In this document: positions 16,828 through 25,188 of the stretch, in pieces
Layout: each line of letters begins with the position of its first letter
Numbering within the stretch: position 1 is the stretch's first letter
Assembly: GCF_937884665.1 (NCBI RefSeq)
Contig: NZ_CAKZYF010000164.1
Location: forward strand, 1-50,054
Length of the DNA: 50,054 bases
Reading direction: 5' to 3'
From: an uncultured Allomuricauda sp.
Lineage (GTDB): Bacteria; Bacteroidota; Bacteroidia; Flavobacteriales; Flavobacteriaceae
Translations under genes and position numbers: made by a program
Notes under the pieces: model-generated
What the model was told of the DNA's origin: nothing
Database searches by the model: none
What the model saw: only the letters and a program-made list of their open reading frames with translations

Positions 16828-17838
16828 CTATTTTCTGAGTAAAGGCAGAACTTCTTTGCCAATCAGTTCAATTCCCTTTTTGAGTTCTTCATGGGACATT
16901 CCCACATCCATTTGAAAATTGAATCTGAAAACCCCTCCCAAGGTTTTACCATGTTGAATGATTTTCTCGGCGACTTCTTTAGGACTTCCTACCACAAGGG
17001 CACTTTTACGATCTTGGACGAGTTCTTCAAACTGTGCCCTGGTTGGTGGAATCCACCCCCGTTCTTTATTCATGGAAGCAATAACCTCAGCGTAGCGTGG
17101 ATAAAAAATGTCGATGGCCTTTTCTTTGGACTCTGCCACATAACCAAAAGAATGAAGCCCCACCTTTAGTTCTTCAGGATCAAATCCGGCGGCGCGACCT
17201 GTACTCCTGTACACCTCCACAAAATCCCGAAATTGTTCTATTCGACCTCCAATTGCCGCCAGCATCAGGGGAAGACCCAGTTTCCCTGCCCTAGCAAATG
17301 AACTTGCCGTGCCGCCTACACCCAACCAAATAGGCAACTTCTTTTGTACAGGTCTAGGGTATATCGCTTGTTCCCTTAAGGGTGGGCGATACCTTCCTGA
17401 CCAACTTATGACTTCATCTGCCCTGATTTTTAAAAGCAAATCCAGCTTTTCAGCAAAAATGGCATCGTAATCGTTTAAATTATATCCGAAAAGAGGAAAG
17501 GAATCGACAAAGGAACCACGACCTGCAACAATTTCAGCCCTTCCATTGGAGATTAAATCGATAGTGGCAAAATTCTGAAAAACCCGAACAGGGTCCGAAG
17601 TGCTCAAAACCGTGACGGCACTGGACAATTTAATAGAATGGGTGCGTGCCGCCGCCGCCGCCAAAATTACCGCCTGGGCGGAATCCAAAAACTCCTTGCG
17701 ATAATGCTCTCCTATGCCAAAAGCATCCAGGCCTACCTTATCCGCCAATTCTATACGTTCCAAAAGTTCCTGTATGGCTATAGCACTATTTTGATGTCCT
17801 CTGGGTGCGGCTGCAAAACTGTCGATTCCAATTTCCAT
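16828..17838 (-). CDS. LLM class flavin-dependent oxidoreductase (luciferase-like)
   Basis: A 336-residue member of the bacterial luciferase-like TIM-barrel family, which uses reduced FMN (or F420) to oxidise a substrate with oxygen. Seen: GIDSFAAAPRG at the start, ERIELADKVGLDAFGIGEHY with the family GxGEHH-type motif as GIGEHY, SSAVTVLSTSDPVRVFQNFA, AEIVAGRGSFVDSFPLFGYN, and LPIWLGVGGTASSFARAGKL. The preceding gene encodes an FMN reductase 15 bases away, which would supply FMNH2, so this is a two-component monooxygenase. The substrate is unknown. Confidence 0.9.
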   Translation of the reverse strand: MEIGIDSFAAAPRGHQNSAIAIQELLERIELADKVGLDAFGIGEHYRKEFLDSAQAVILAAAAARTHSIKLSSAVTVLSTSDPVRVFQNFATIDLISNGRAEIVAGRGSFVDSFPLFGYNLNDYDAIFAEKLDLLLKIRADEVISWSGRYRPPLREQAIYPRPVQKKLPIWLGVGGTASSFARAGKLGLPLMLAAIGGRIEQFRDFVEVYRSTGRAAGFDPEELKVGLHSFGYVAESKEKAIDIFYPRYAEVIASMNKERGWIPPTRAQFEELVQDRKSALVVGSPKEVAEKIIQHGKTLGGVFRFNFQMDVGMSHEELKKGIELIGKEVLPLLRK

Positions 17839-17853
17839 AAAAGGTAGTTTCGT

Positions 17854-18411
17854 TTACATGCTATCAAGATACGCTTGAAATCGTATTTTCTGTTCTTCAA
17901 ATTTTACTTTGTATGTATCTTCCACAATACTATCGTCCTTAAAAAAATGGTGAAAGGATGGCAAATAAAATTCCGAAACAATCTCAGCTCCAAAATGGGG
18001 GAACAATTCCTTGGATATTTTCATAACATTGTTCACGGGCCTTTTGCTCGGACTGGTCGATAATAAAAATAATGGGGAATTGTTCCAAATATTCATGGGT
18101 TGTTCCATGGGTATCCTTGACATCCAATCCCACAGGTTTTTAAAAGCCGATGTATGCAGCCCATTATATTCAGCTACAGATACAACGATGGCATCGTTTT
18201 CTTTGATAAGCTCGTAAAATCGAATGGCATTTTCATGCACCCCACATGCTTTTTCCTCGTCAACCGAAAACAAAGGAGATTCATAGTGATTAAGGTCGGC
18301 TATTGTGACTTCAACATTTTTCAATTGATTTGCCGTGTAAATTGCTAGCTGTTTATTTATGGATGTCCTGCTATTGCTCGCACCAAAGGCTAATATGTTT
18401 TTCATTTCCAC
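17854..18411 (-). CDS. NADPH-dependent FMN reductase
   Basis: A 185-residue flavodoxin-like reductase: ILAFGASNSRTSINKQLAIY binds the FMN phosphate, and VVSVAEYNGLHTSAFKNLWD carries the family PEYNG-type motif (here AEYNG). No signal peptide. It makes reduced flavin with NAD(P)H, most likely for the luciferase-like enzyme encoded 15 bases downstream. It starts 4 bases after the stop of the preceding lipoprotein gene, indicating the same operon. Confidence 0.88.
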   Translation of the reverse strand: MEMKNILAFGASNSRTSINKQLAIYTANQLKNVEVTIADLNHYESPLFSVDEEKACGVHENAIRFYELIKENDAIVVSVAEYNGLHTSAFKNLWDWMSRIPMEQPMNIWNNSPLFLLSTSPSKRPVNNVMKISKELFPHFGAEIVSEFYLPSFHHFFKDDSIVEDTYKVKFEEQKIRFQAYLDSM

Positions 18412-18415
18412 TTTT

Positions 18416-19228
18416 TTATCCGCTTTTACAGATTTGGATGGGAATCGTTTCCACCACCCCTTCCTTTTCGTATTTCAAAGCTCCTATTTTATGGTCAAAC
18501 AGACCATTGATATTGTTCCCTGATGGGTCTTCCAAACGTGAATTTACATGCAAGATATAATTTCCACATTGCCAAGGTTCTTTTGGGGAAAAATGCCATT
18601 CTGTTTCTTGGTTTTTGATTGCTATCAAACCCTTTACAGCCTTGTTTTCTGAATCGGTGAGTATGAGACGCTGTTTTAAGGAATGATAATCCAACATTTG
18701 GGGAAAGTGCACAATAAACGCATCTCTAGTGTTCGCATTTGGGGTATGGAAACGCCAATTTTCAGTATTTGGCATTTCATAATCTGCATCCGCTACATGA
18801 ATTTGCTTTGTGTAGGGTTTTCGCATTTTCTTATGGTATACGTCTTCAAGCTCCTCGATAACTAGTGTATAATTTAGGGTCGGTCTCAGCGCTCTACCCA
18901 AAGTCTTATTTGCCTGTAGACCTGTCTTAACGCGCGCCGGGTCCAGAATTAAGGTCAATTGGGTCTGTTCTTCGTTCCAAAGTTCATGGACATTGTTGAA
19001 AAATACGTTTTTGACCTCTTGGCCCTTTTCATCAAGCAGCTTTATCTTTTCGATATTCCCTGTAGTTTTCATGGGGGTTGAAAACTGAACATACATTCGA
19101 AGTAGATTCTCTGGGACCTTTTGGGACGAAGGAAAAACAGCTTGTACAACCGGCGTATCCTTAGGTCGCCCACAAGCCGTTACTCCTAAGATGAAAAAAA
19201 ACAAGTAATAGGATTTCCTTCCCTTCAT
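18416..19228 (-). CDS. Ig-like domain lipoprotein of unknown function
   Basis: A 270-residue lipoprotein (lipobox ending at C19 in FFFILGVTACGRPK). The N-terminal half has the pattern of bacterial Ig-like (Big_5-type) domains, where PENLLRMYVQFSTPMKTTGN and IEKIKLLDEKGQEV recall the family VxFS-PM motif; a second similar unit lies near FIVHFPQMLDYHSLKQRLIL. No catalytic residues are obvious. It lies between the propeller-like lipoprotein and the flavin enzymes, so it may bind or present the substrate at the membrane (inference). Confidence 0.68.
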   Translation of the reverse strand: MKGRKSYYLFFFILGVTACGRPKDTPVVQAVFPSSQKVPENLLRMYVQFSTPMKTTGNIEKIKLLDEKGQEVKNVFFNNVHELWNEEQTQLTLILDPARVKTGLQANKTLGRALRPTLNYTLVIEELEDVYHKKMRKPYTKQIHVADADYEMPNTENWRFHTPNANTRDAFIVHFPQMLDYHSLKQRLILTDSENKAVKGLIAIKNQETEWHFSPKEPWQCGNYILHVNSRLEDPSGNNINGLFDHKIGALKYEKEGVVETIPIQICKSG

Positions 19229-19248
19229 TGGAAACCGAGTCTTTAAAA

Positions 19249-20562
19249 TTATCTTTCCATTTTTTCAGATACCAAGTCCGGATAGCCTTCCATTTGTTTA
19301 GCCATATCGTGATATTGTTTGGTAAATGCCTGGGACTCCGGATAGCGATAATCTGGAAAATCATACTCCGAAATAAAATCGCTTAACCGAAGATAAATTC
19401 CCGTTAATTCGGAAACCAAGTCTATATCCCCAGTCTCTATATTTCTTCGCATAACACCTAACATTTGCTGATTTTGAACATCTATCTGCATCACATTGGC
19501 GGTAGGTATTTCTTGAATACCTTCCAATCCGGAGGCAAACATGGCTTGTTGACCTGCCATTCCATTTCCTTTGGCACCAGCTACCACAGAAGCAAAGGGA
19601 ACCATGGTCCCTCCCCGATTTTTGTGTGTCACAAGTAGATTCTTGGTGATGGAGCCGTCCATTTCCTGGGTCATTACCGTAATCATGTCAATAGGTGCAT
19701 TCCCATATCCTAATTCTGCGATTGTTTTACCCTTAATATCCGCCCCAGTTTGAATTTGCTCTGTAGGAATGGTGACCAAAGGGGTACACGTATAACTTGC
19801 GAGCAGTGTTGATTCTCCATCAATCTCGTCAAACAACATGGTTCGTATGGGGGCCCTTGTTTCATTTTGGGTATGTACCGCATGGTAGATTTCGATACTG
19901 TTCACCAATTCCTGGGAATCCGTGAAGGGATACGCAATCTTCCTTAACGTTGACGCAAACTCGCTATTGGTCAGTCCCGCAACATAAATATAACCCTGAT
20001 GGTAATCAATATCCGTAATATTCAAAGTACTCGCCGGGGTTTCCTTCCAGAAGGACAAATCCTCAGCCGCAGGTTGCTTAATGGATACGCTAGTACTATT
20101 TTCAGGAACATCCAAAAAACGAATATCCCCGGTCATGGGACTCGCTATGGCAATAACCGATTTGGCTTCAGGTAAATGTCCCAGTTTTATTGAAATATAG
20201 GCTTCTTGGCTTAGGGGATGAATTTTCATATCGTTGATGATGATATCCCGCGGAGCCCTATCCAATGCTTCAGCGACTTTCTTATCAAAACCCTCCATAT
20301 TGAAGGGAATGGCATCCTTTAACTCTTGGGCCTGAGTGGGAATCGCGTATATTTTTGCACCTTTGCTATCTCCTACAAAAAGCACATTTTCTGGTCCAAA
20401 GGCCAAAACGGAAGCCCCTGCTAGTTCAGCACTTTTAGATAATCCAGTTCCTTCATCCAAGTCCGAACCATTTCCTGAATTAGCCACCGCTTTTGATTCC
20501 TCCTTTTTGCAGGATACAGCTAATAAAACGAGTAGTCCTAATAGAGTCAGTTTAAATTTCAT
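19249..20562 (-). CDS. Beta-propeller-like lipoprotein of unknown function
   Basis: A 437-residue lipoprotein: MKFKLTLLGLLVLLAVSC18 is the signal, so the ATG at 20562 is preferred over one at 20610. Repeated beta-strand blocks such as VLAFGPENVLFVGDSKGAKI, EAYISIKLG, ITDIDYHQGYIYVAGLTNSE and NVMQIDVQNQQMLGVMRRN resemble a beta propeller of the YVTN/NHL kind, but no exact family is recognised. The gene sits between the YciI-like and Ig-like genes with gaps of 25 and 20 bases. Confidence 0.65.
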   Translation of the reverse strand: MKFKLTLLGLLVLLAVSCKKEESKAVANSGNGSDLDEGTGLSKSAELAGASVLAFGPENVLFVGDSKGAKIYAIPTQAQELKDAIPFNMEGFDKKVAEALDRAPRDIIINDMKIHPLSQEAYISIKLGHLPEAKSVIAIASPMTGDIRFLDVPENSTSVSIKQPAAEDLSFWKETPASTLNITDIDYHQGYIYVAGLTNSEFASTLRKIAYPFTDSQELVNSIEIYHAVHTQNETRAPIRTMLFDEIDGESTLLASYTCTPLVTIPTEQIQTGADIKGKTIAELGYGNAPIDMITVMTQEMDGSITKNLLVTHKNRGGTMVPFASVVAGAKGNGMAGQQAMFASGLEGIQEIPTANVMQIDVQNQQMLGVMRRNIETGDIDLVSELTGIYLRLSDFISEYDFPDYRYPESQAFTKQYHDMAKQMEGYPDLVSEKMER

Positions 20563-20587
20563 CTTTCTTCTTTTTTGATTTTTGCAA

Positions 20588-21049
20588 TTAATCGATGGTA
20601 AACGAAGCATCTGAAAGTTTCAACCTCACGTTCATTTCACCCTCGTTGATATTCCATTTATACAAAGTATATTTTCTGACTCCCGTTTTGTGCATAGGGT
20701 CTTGGTCCGCAATCCTGCGGGCCTCTTCAAAAGAGTTGGCACGAATCATAATGGCACCATAGCCTCCGGCATTATCAGCCCCTTCAATGGTAGTTTGGCC
20801 TCCCATGATCATGGTACCTTGATTTTCAATTTTATGCACAAAGTCCATGTGATCTGGCAATATCTTGGCGACCTCATCAAAAGATACCACAGGTTCAGTT
20901 ACATAAAGATAGACTTCTTTGTTCATTCCCGTATTCAGCTTTTCTGCTTCAGACAGTACATCTTCCTGAGCAAAAGCCGAGATAGTTCCGAAACCTAAGG
21001 TTACGTAAAAGATGGTAACCATTTTTTTTAAATTCCTTTTAGTTTTCAT
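20588..21049 (-). CDS. Secreted YciI-like protein
   Basis: A 153-residue protein with a signal peptide (MKTKRNLKKMVTIFYVTLGF, then GTISAFAQ) followed by an YCII-type domain: ILPDHMDFVHKIENQGTMIM, GGYGAIMIRANSFEEARRIA and DQDPMHKTGVRKYTLYKWNI. The His in PDHMDF and the Asp-Pro in DQDPMH are the conserved residues of the family. YciI domains are normally cytoplasmic; an exported copy inside a porin operon is unusual. A second ATG at 21022 would shorten the N-terminal basic part without removing the signal. Confidence 0.78.
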   Translation of the reverse strand: MKTKRNLKKMVTIFYVTLGFGTISAFAQEDVLSEAEKLNTGMNKEVYLYVTEPVVSFDEVAKILPDHMDFVHKIENQGTMIMGGQTTIEGADNAGGYGAIMIRANSFEEARRIADQDPMHKTGVRKYTLYKWNINEGEMNVRLKLSDASFTID

Positions 21050-21095
21050 AATGGGTTCTTTTTAGGGTTTATAATTTGTTATGTGCGTCTTTCAA

Positions 21096-22523
21096 TCAAA
21101 ACTTGAATTCCAAAGTAGGACCGGTATAGAAAATATTGTTGGATTCCCCGGATTCCTTGACAAAGTCCCCGGCTATAAAGTAGGTCGATCTCCATTCGAA
21201 CTCTATATTCCGGTTTATTTCATAAAGTATTTTCAGCCCAAATGCGCTACCAATGTATGCACTGGAACCGCTATCTGCCGTACGTGTTTGAAAACGAGGA
21301 GGAGTATACAATCCATCTTCTCTTGAGGAACGGAAGAAAAAAGCGTAATCCATATAGATGGAAAAATCCTTGAAGGGATAAATCTTGAAATTAGGATGCA
21401 ATCCATTTAGGTTGACCGGTGTATTGACCGCGGCCAAACTGTAGAGCGCAGGGTTTACAAATAAAGGACTGTAGGTCTGCAACTTGTCATCACCTCTATC
21501 CCTATCACCTGAAGAATAGTCAAACTTTAGGCCGAAAGTAGGTTTCCAAGGGGTGTGTATCAATACATATTTGTAATCGAACTCAAAATTGAAAGCGCTT
21601 ATGGTAGCCTCCCCCAATTCCCCAAACTGATATACCAGCTCTGTATTGAATATCATACGTTTTCCTAAGGTTCCATAACGCCGAATTCCTATGGAATGTC
21701 TGGTTTCTTCTCCACTTAAATCGCTAAAACTGGAAAAATCCGAATGAAAACCCAGATAATACAATTCCGTTTTCCCAAGAATCTTTCCCACTTTAAAATC
21801 GGTGTAAATTCCCCAAAAGCTTGGATCACTGGAACCACTATCGAACAAGGCAAAGTCATTATCAAAAACGTCGAATTCGGGTTGTACTTCTTTCCCGTAA
21901 AATACCTCAATAGCGTTGCTGTTGAACAGGTAATCCACTTTGAATAAATCAAAACTCCTACGCATGTTCGGGCCATCCCTACGAGAAACCAGTCTTCCTG
22001 CACCGTAATCCAGTTGCTTTCTTCCGAAGGTTAACAAAAAACGGTTTTGCTTGTCGGGAATGGTAAATTCAATGTAGGCTTGATGAAAGGCCAGCTCATC
22101 ATCCTCCAAGGTCCTATCCCCTTCGCCGCTCGTAAGGCCGTGAAACAGGTCGGCGAACACCCGTATGCTCTTCCCAAGGTGCAAATTTGCGTGAAGGTTC
22201 AAACGCTGGGAATAATAGGTATCGTCTTCTTCGGTATAATTTTCGTTCAACGTACTTTCAAATCGGGGCCTGTACTGGCCTCCTAGCGTTAAATATGCAT
22301 TTTTGTTCGTGCCAAGGGGTATAAATTTGAGGCCTTGGGCAAACATTCTTTCATATTCGGAGGCGGTTTCTTCATTTTTCAGATAACTATAATCCTCATC
22401 TCCGCTATCATCCATGAACAAAGGAGGTTCTTTTTTTTGTTCTCGCTCTTCTTGTGAAAACATGTGGGAATTGGGCAGTACGATAAAAAAGCCAAGGAAT
22501 AGGATCAGTTTCTTCATTTCCAT
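21096..22523 (-). CDS. Alginate-export-family outer-membrane porin
   Basis: A 475-residue outer-membrane barrel with a signal peptide (KLILFLGFFIVLPNSHMFSQ). The block YLTLGGQYRPRFESTLNENY, LGKSIRVFADLFHGLTSGEG, FLLTFGRKQLDYGAGRLVSR and DGPNMRRSFDLFKVDYLF are the hallmarks of the alginate_exp (AlgE-like) family, and the protein ends in F, as OMP barrels do. It should let a polar or anionic substrate cross the outer membrane; alginate itself is not implied. First gene of the six-gene operon, downstream of a Crp/Fnr box. Confidence 0.85.
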   Translation of the reverse strand: MEMKKLILFLGFFIVLPNSHMFSQEEREQKKEPPLFMDDSGDEDYSYLKNEETASEYERMFAQGLKFIPLGTNKNAYLTLGGQYRPRFESTLNENYTEEDDTYYSQRLNLHANLHLGKSIRVFADLFHGLTSGEGDRTLEDDELAFHQAYIEFTIPDKQNRFLLTFGRKQLDYGAGRLVSRRDGPNMRRSFDLFKVDYLFNSNAIEVFYGKEVQPEFDVFDNDFALFDSGSSDPSFWGIYTDFKVGKILGKTELYYLGFHSDFSSFSDLSGEETRHSIGIRRYGTLGKRMIFNTELVYQFGELGEATISAFNFEFDYKYVLIHTPWKPTFGLKFDYSSGDRDRGDDKLQTYSPLFVNPALYSLAAVNTPVNLNGLHPNFKIYPFKDFSIYMDYAFFFRSSREDGLYTPPRFQTRTADSGSSAYIGSAFGLKILYEINRNIEFEWRSTYFIAGDFVKESGESNNIFYTGPTLEFKF

Positions 22524-22580
22524 AGGTTGATCGGTTCAAGAACTCGCCTAGGTAAAGTTTGCCCAGAAATATATCCTGTG

Positions 22581-22602
22581 CATTAATCCTGATTAAGAAA
22601 TG
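22581..22602 (-). promoter_or_regulatory. Crp/Fnr-type box upstream of the porin operon
   Basis: CATTAATCC-N2-ATTAAGAAATG (N2 = TG) contains the palindrome TTAATCCTGATTAA (22583-22596), that is TTAAT-N4-ATTAA, the architecture of an FNR box. It lies 57 bases before the porin ATG; a -7-like TATATTTC is at 22573-22566. An almost identical copy precedes the neighbouring regulator gene. Confidence 0.65.
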
Positions 22603-22604
22603 CG

Positions 22605-23075
22605 TTATTTTGATTGTAAATATTTGCTTTTTGCCTTGCTCAATGCTTCTGGGGTAACTCCGAGATACGATGCTATCATTTTTTGGGGGATACGTTCGGC
22701 AACTTGTGGATAAGTAGCAATAAAGTGTTCGTACCTTTCAATAATGGATGAACTCATGAGCATGATAACACGTTGTTGCAGGGCCATCATCCGATTTAAC
22801 ACTTTGGGCGTATTCCTTTTGGCAAAAGCAAGGGTCTTTTCACGGACCAAAACCTTAGAATCTTCCAGTGCATCTACAAAAAGATCGGCCGGGGCATTGG
22901 GTGGCAGGTGATCGGTAATGCCCGAACCTTCCGGACCGAAAAGAAAAATATGTTCTTTTCCTTTTTCATCAATGGAATAACAGCGCAATAAACCCTTCCT
23001 AACAACAAATACTTTGGTATCTCTATCTCCCTGTCTTTGTAAGATTTGCCCCTTTTTAACAGTTATGGTTTTCAT
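22605..23075 (-). CDS. Crp/Fnr family transcriptional regulator, short form
   Basis: A 156-residue regulator: cyclic-nucleotide-binding-like barrel (KKGQILQRQGDRDTKVFVVR, LLRCYSIDEKGKEHIFLFGP) and a C-terminal helix-turn-helix (IPQKMIASYLGVTPEALSKA). It lacks the N-terminal helix of about 30 residues usual in the family; upstream in frame there is a stop codon (TAA) before any other ATG, only a TTG at 23084 being available. The gene sits directly upstream of the porin operon and is preceded by its own copy of the shared 22-bp box. Confidence 0.85.
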   Translation of the reverse strand: MKTITVKKGQILQRQGDRDTKVFVVRKGLLRCYSIDEKGKEHIFLFGPEGSGITDHLPPNAPADLFVDALEDSKVLVREKTLAFAKRNTPKVLNRMMALQQRVIMLMSSSIIERYEHFIATYPQVAERIPQKMIASYLGVTPEALSKAKSKYLQSK

Positions 23076-23081
23076 GCACTC

Positions 23082-23089
23082 CAAACTTA
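23082..23089 (-). promoter_or_regulatory. -7 box candidate of the short Crp/Fnr gene
   Basis: TAAGTTTG on the - strand (23089 to 23082) matches TANNTTTG. It is so close to the ATG at 23075 that the transcript would be almost leaderless, so it may be coincidental. Confidence 0.35.
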
Positions 23090-23109
23090 TCGTTGAAATT
23101 GTTGCTGAA

Positions 23110-23131
23110 CATTAATCCAAATTAAGAAATG
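23110..23131 (-). promoter_or_regulatory. Crp/Fnr-type box upstream of the Crp/Fnr gene
   Basis: CATTAATCC-N2-ATTAAGAAATG (N2 = AA), identical to the box at 22581-22602 in 20 of 22 positions; the outer pair also covaries (A..T here, G..C there). The core TTAAT-N4-ATTAA (23112-23125) is a perfect palindrome. It is 34 bases upstream of the regulator's ATG, suggesting autoregulation. Confidence 0.65.
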
Positions 23132-23249
23132 TTTGATTCGGTTAGATAGGTTTACACGTCCACATAGAAAATACACCAATATTGTTAATCTTGGTTTAAA
23201 TTCAATATCTGTTCAATTATTTTTATAATTTGTTGAACAAATTCAAGTT

Positions 23250-23474
23250 ATGAAAATATCCGCGATGGGTGTCGTTGCATTTACCACCCTTGTTTTAGTT
23301 ACGGTGACCATAATGGCAAGTATGAATTTTCCTTTTAACTGGGTTTTCTATGTTACCATTATAGGTCAGGCCCTTGTAATATATATGGTATATAAAGTTT
23401 TGACAGACAACTATAGTACGGTTAAAACCTTCGATGACTTTTACGAAGACAATCCGATTAAAGAGGAAGAGTAA
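23250..23474 (+). CDS. Small two-span membrane protein
   Basis: A 74-residue protein with two hydrophobic spans (VVAFTTLVLVTVTIMASM and WVFYVTIIGQALVIYMVYKV) and a charged C-terminus (YSTVKTFDDFYEDNPIKEEE). No family is recognised. It lies alone, divergent from the short Crp/Fnr gene, facing the iron-uptake operon end to end. A possible but imperfect -7 region (TATAATTTG) occurs at about 23224-23232. Confidence 0.65.
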   Translation: MKISAMGVVAFTTLVLVTVTIMASMNFPFNWVFYVTIIGQALVIYMVYKVLTDNYSTVKTFDDFYEDNPIKEEE

Positions 23475-23519
23475 GGATCAGCGATTTTCTTTAGTTTTAC
23501 CTCTTGCCGCTTTTCGGAA

Positions 23520-23834
23520 TCAGGCCAGCTTTATGCAGAGGACCAATAAAACGATATTCGCAAGAATCAAGAAGGCGGATAGAAGACGGTTTTTGAACTT
23601 AAGACCGAGTATGAGCCCAACCAGGGATACACAGAGTCCGAAAATCAAGTATATACTTTGCTTTTTATACCTCAGGATTTCATCGGAATCCAGCAAATAG
23701 AATTCCTGCAAACGCGCTTCCGGTTTAAAAAGTTCGTTAACAAAGTACATGATGGCGAGCACCGCCATTGAACCCAATACAAATAGAAGGGGAATCAGAA
23801 CATGTTCGTTTATTTTGTCAAATTCTTTCTTCAA
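23520..23834 (-). CDS. Small membrane protein at the end of siderophore operon 1
   Basis: A 104-residue protein with three hydrophobic spans (VLIPLLFVLGSMAVLAIMYF, QSIYLIFGLCVSLVGLILGL, LLSAFLILANIVLLVLCIKL). No known domain is recognised. It starts 4 bases after the PepSY gene stops, so it is the last gene of the TonB receptor/PepSY operon, and an accessory role in ferric-siderophore reduction or membrane assembly is possible (inference). Confidence 0.72.
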   Translation of the reverse strand: MKKEFDKINEHVLIPLLFVLGSMAVLAIMYFVNELFKPEARLQEFYLLDSDEILRYKKQSIYLIFGLCVSLVGLILGLKFKNRLLSAFLILANIVLLVLCIKLA

Positions 23835-23838
23835 AAAA

Positions 23839-25182
23839 TCAACTTGTTTTTAATCGGACCGATTTTACTTTTCGCTTAAGGAACAGGACCAATACCCGTA
23901 TCAATAAAAAAATAAGGGTCCCGTAAACACCAATTATAACCAATAAGGAAGGGACTATAACGCCAAATGAAAGACTTAAGATCATCAATACCAGGATACC
24001 CGCCAGAATACCATAAGTCCAACGTAAAAGAAGGGGCTTCAATTCTACGAATTTTGGTTTTTCCAAACGTTTCTTTTCGGTTCGCTTGAGATAGACCACA
24101 AAACCAGTCAATGCCAAAAACCCTGAGGTAATACCAAAGAAGGCGTAAACCATTTTGAGCATCCATCCTCCCCAATCCCCAAAATGCATGGATTCTTGAA
24201 TATAAAACAACTTCGCTCCCAGACCCATTTTTCGAATATCCAGGCGATGCACCTCCTGTAACGTTTCTTTGTCCAAAGTCAATTGAAAATGACTGCGTTC
24301 AAAGGCCGTTCTTGGTACTATTCCTCTTACGGTTACTACACCATTGCCATTCGTGGAGGGAGCAAAACTGGTAGGTTCGAGCTCTGGAAAAAGTCTTCGG
24401 GATGCTTCATAGACCTCTAGATAATTTACGGAAAACGCGGCATCTTCTTCCTTGGAAAACTTCTTTTCCTCAGGGGGTTGATACACCCCAGGCCTATCCC
24501 CCACAATAGGTCGCTGCAACAATCCTTGTAAACCCAACCAAGCACCTGTAATGGCAATCACCAAGTTAAATACCAATGTTGTTACACCGATCAGTTTGTG
24601 ATAATCGGCCATGGTGATCCGTAAATTTTTCCTTCGGATAGTGGCAAACAGTTGCTTTTTCATGAAGTTACCGTAAATCCAAAAACCGGTAAGGGTAGAA
24701 ATTAAAAGGGCTATTCCAGCAATACCTACAAAATAACGCCCAAACAGCCCTTCATAAAGTCTTACATGAATGTTTCGGATAAAGTAGCCAATGGATCTAA
24801 AAGAGTCCCTTTGGCCCACAACCTTCCCCGTGTATGGGTCTACGAATATTTCCCAAGCCTTGATGTCCAAACTACTGTTTTGCTCCACCGCAGTAACAAT
24901 CCAATTTTTATCTGGACTCCTTGGAACGCCTATATATCCGACAGATTTGTCTCCATAAACTTGTCTTACGCTATCTACAACAGCGGCGATTTCAATCCGT
25001 TCACCTCGTACATCTGATGGGACGTCATAATAATCGGAATTGACAAACTCGTCAATTTCCGTTTTAAACAGGGCAACGACTCCAGTGATGCTCAATATGG
25101 CAATTACGACACCTGCATAGAGGCCCACCCAGTTATGGATGGACCACATTTTTTTCTGGAGCCGTTTGGCGAATTTGCCCAT
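23839..25182 (-). CDS. PepSY-associated membrane protein (iron-siderophore reductase type)
   Basis: A 447-residue inner-membrane protein of the PepSY_TM family. The first span follows the invariant start KKMWSIHNWVGLYAGVVIAI; a PepSY domain (about 60-140, IEIAAVVDSVRQVYGDKSVG) and further spans with conserved His residues (IRNIHVRLYEGLFGRYFVG, DYHKLIGVTTLVFNLVIA, ESMHFGDWGGWMLKMVYAFF) follow. Members are found beside TonB siderophore receptors and are thought to reduce or help take up the ferric complex; histidines may ligate haem. It follows the receptor gene by 6 bases. Confidence 0.88.
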   Translation of the reverse strand: MGKFAKRLQKKMWSIHNWVGLYAGVVIAILSITGVVALFKTEIDEFVNSDYYDVPSDVRGERIEIAAVVDSVRQVYGDKSVGYIGVPRSPDKNWIVTAVEQNSSLDIKAWEIFVDPYTGKVVGQRDSFRSIGYFIRNIHVRLYEGLFGRYFVGIAGIALLISTLTGFWIYGNFMKKQLFATIRRKNLRITMADYHKLIGVTTLVFNLVIAITGAWLGLQGLLQRPIVGDRPGVYQPPEEKKFSKEEDAAFSVNYLEVYEASRRLFPELEPTSFAPSTNGNGVVTVRGIVPRTAFERSHFQLTLDKETLQEVHRLDIRKMGLGAKLFYIQESMHFGDWGGWMLKMVYAFFGITSGFLALTGFVVYLKRTEKKRLEKPKFVELKPLLLRWTYGILAGILVLMILSLSFGVIVPSLLVIIGVYGTLIFLLIRVLVLFLKRKVKSVRLKTS

Positions 25183-25188
25183 GGTTTT

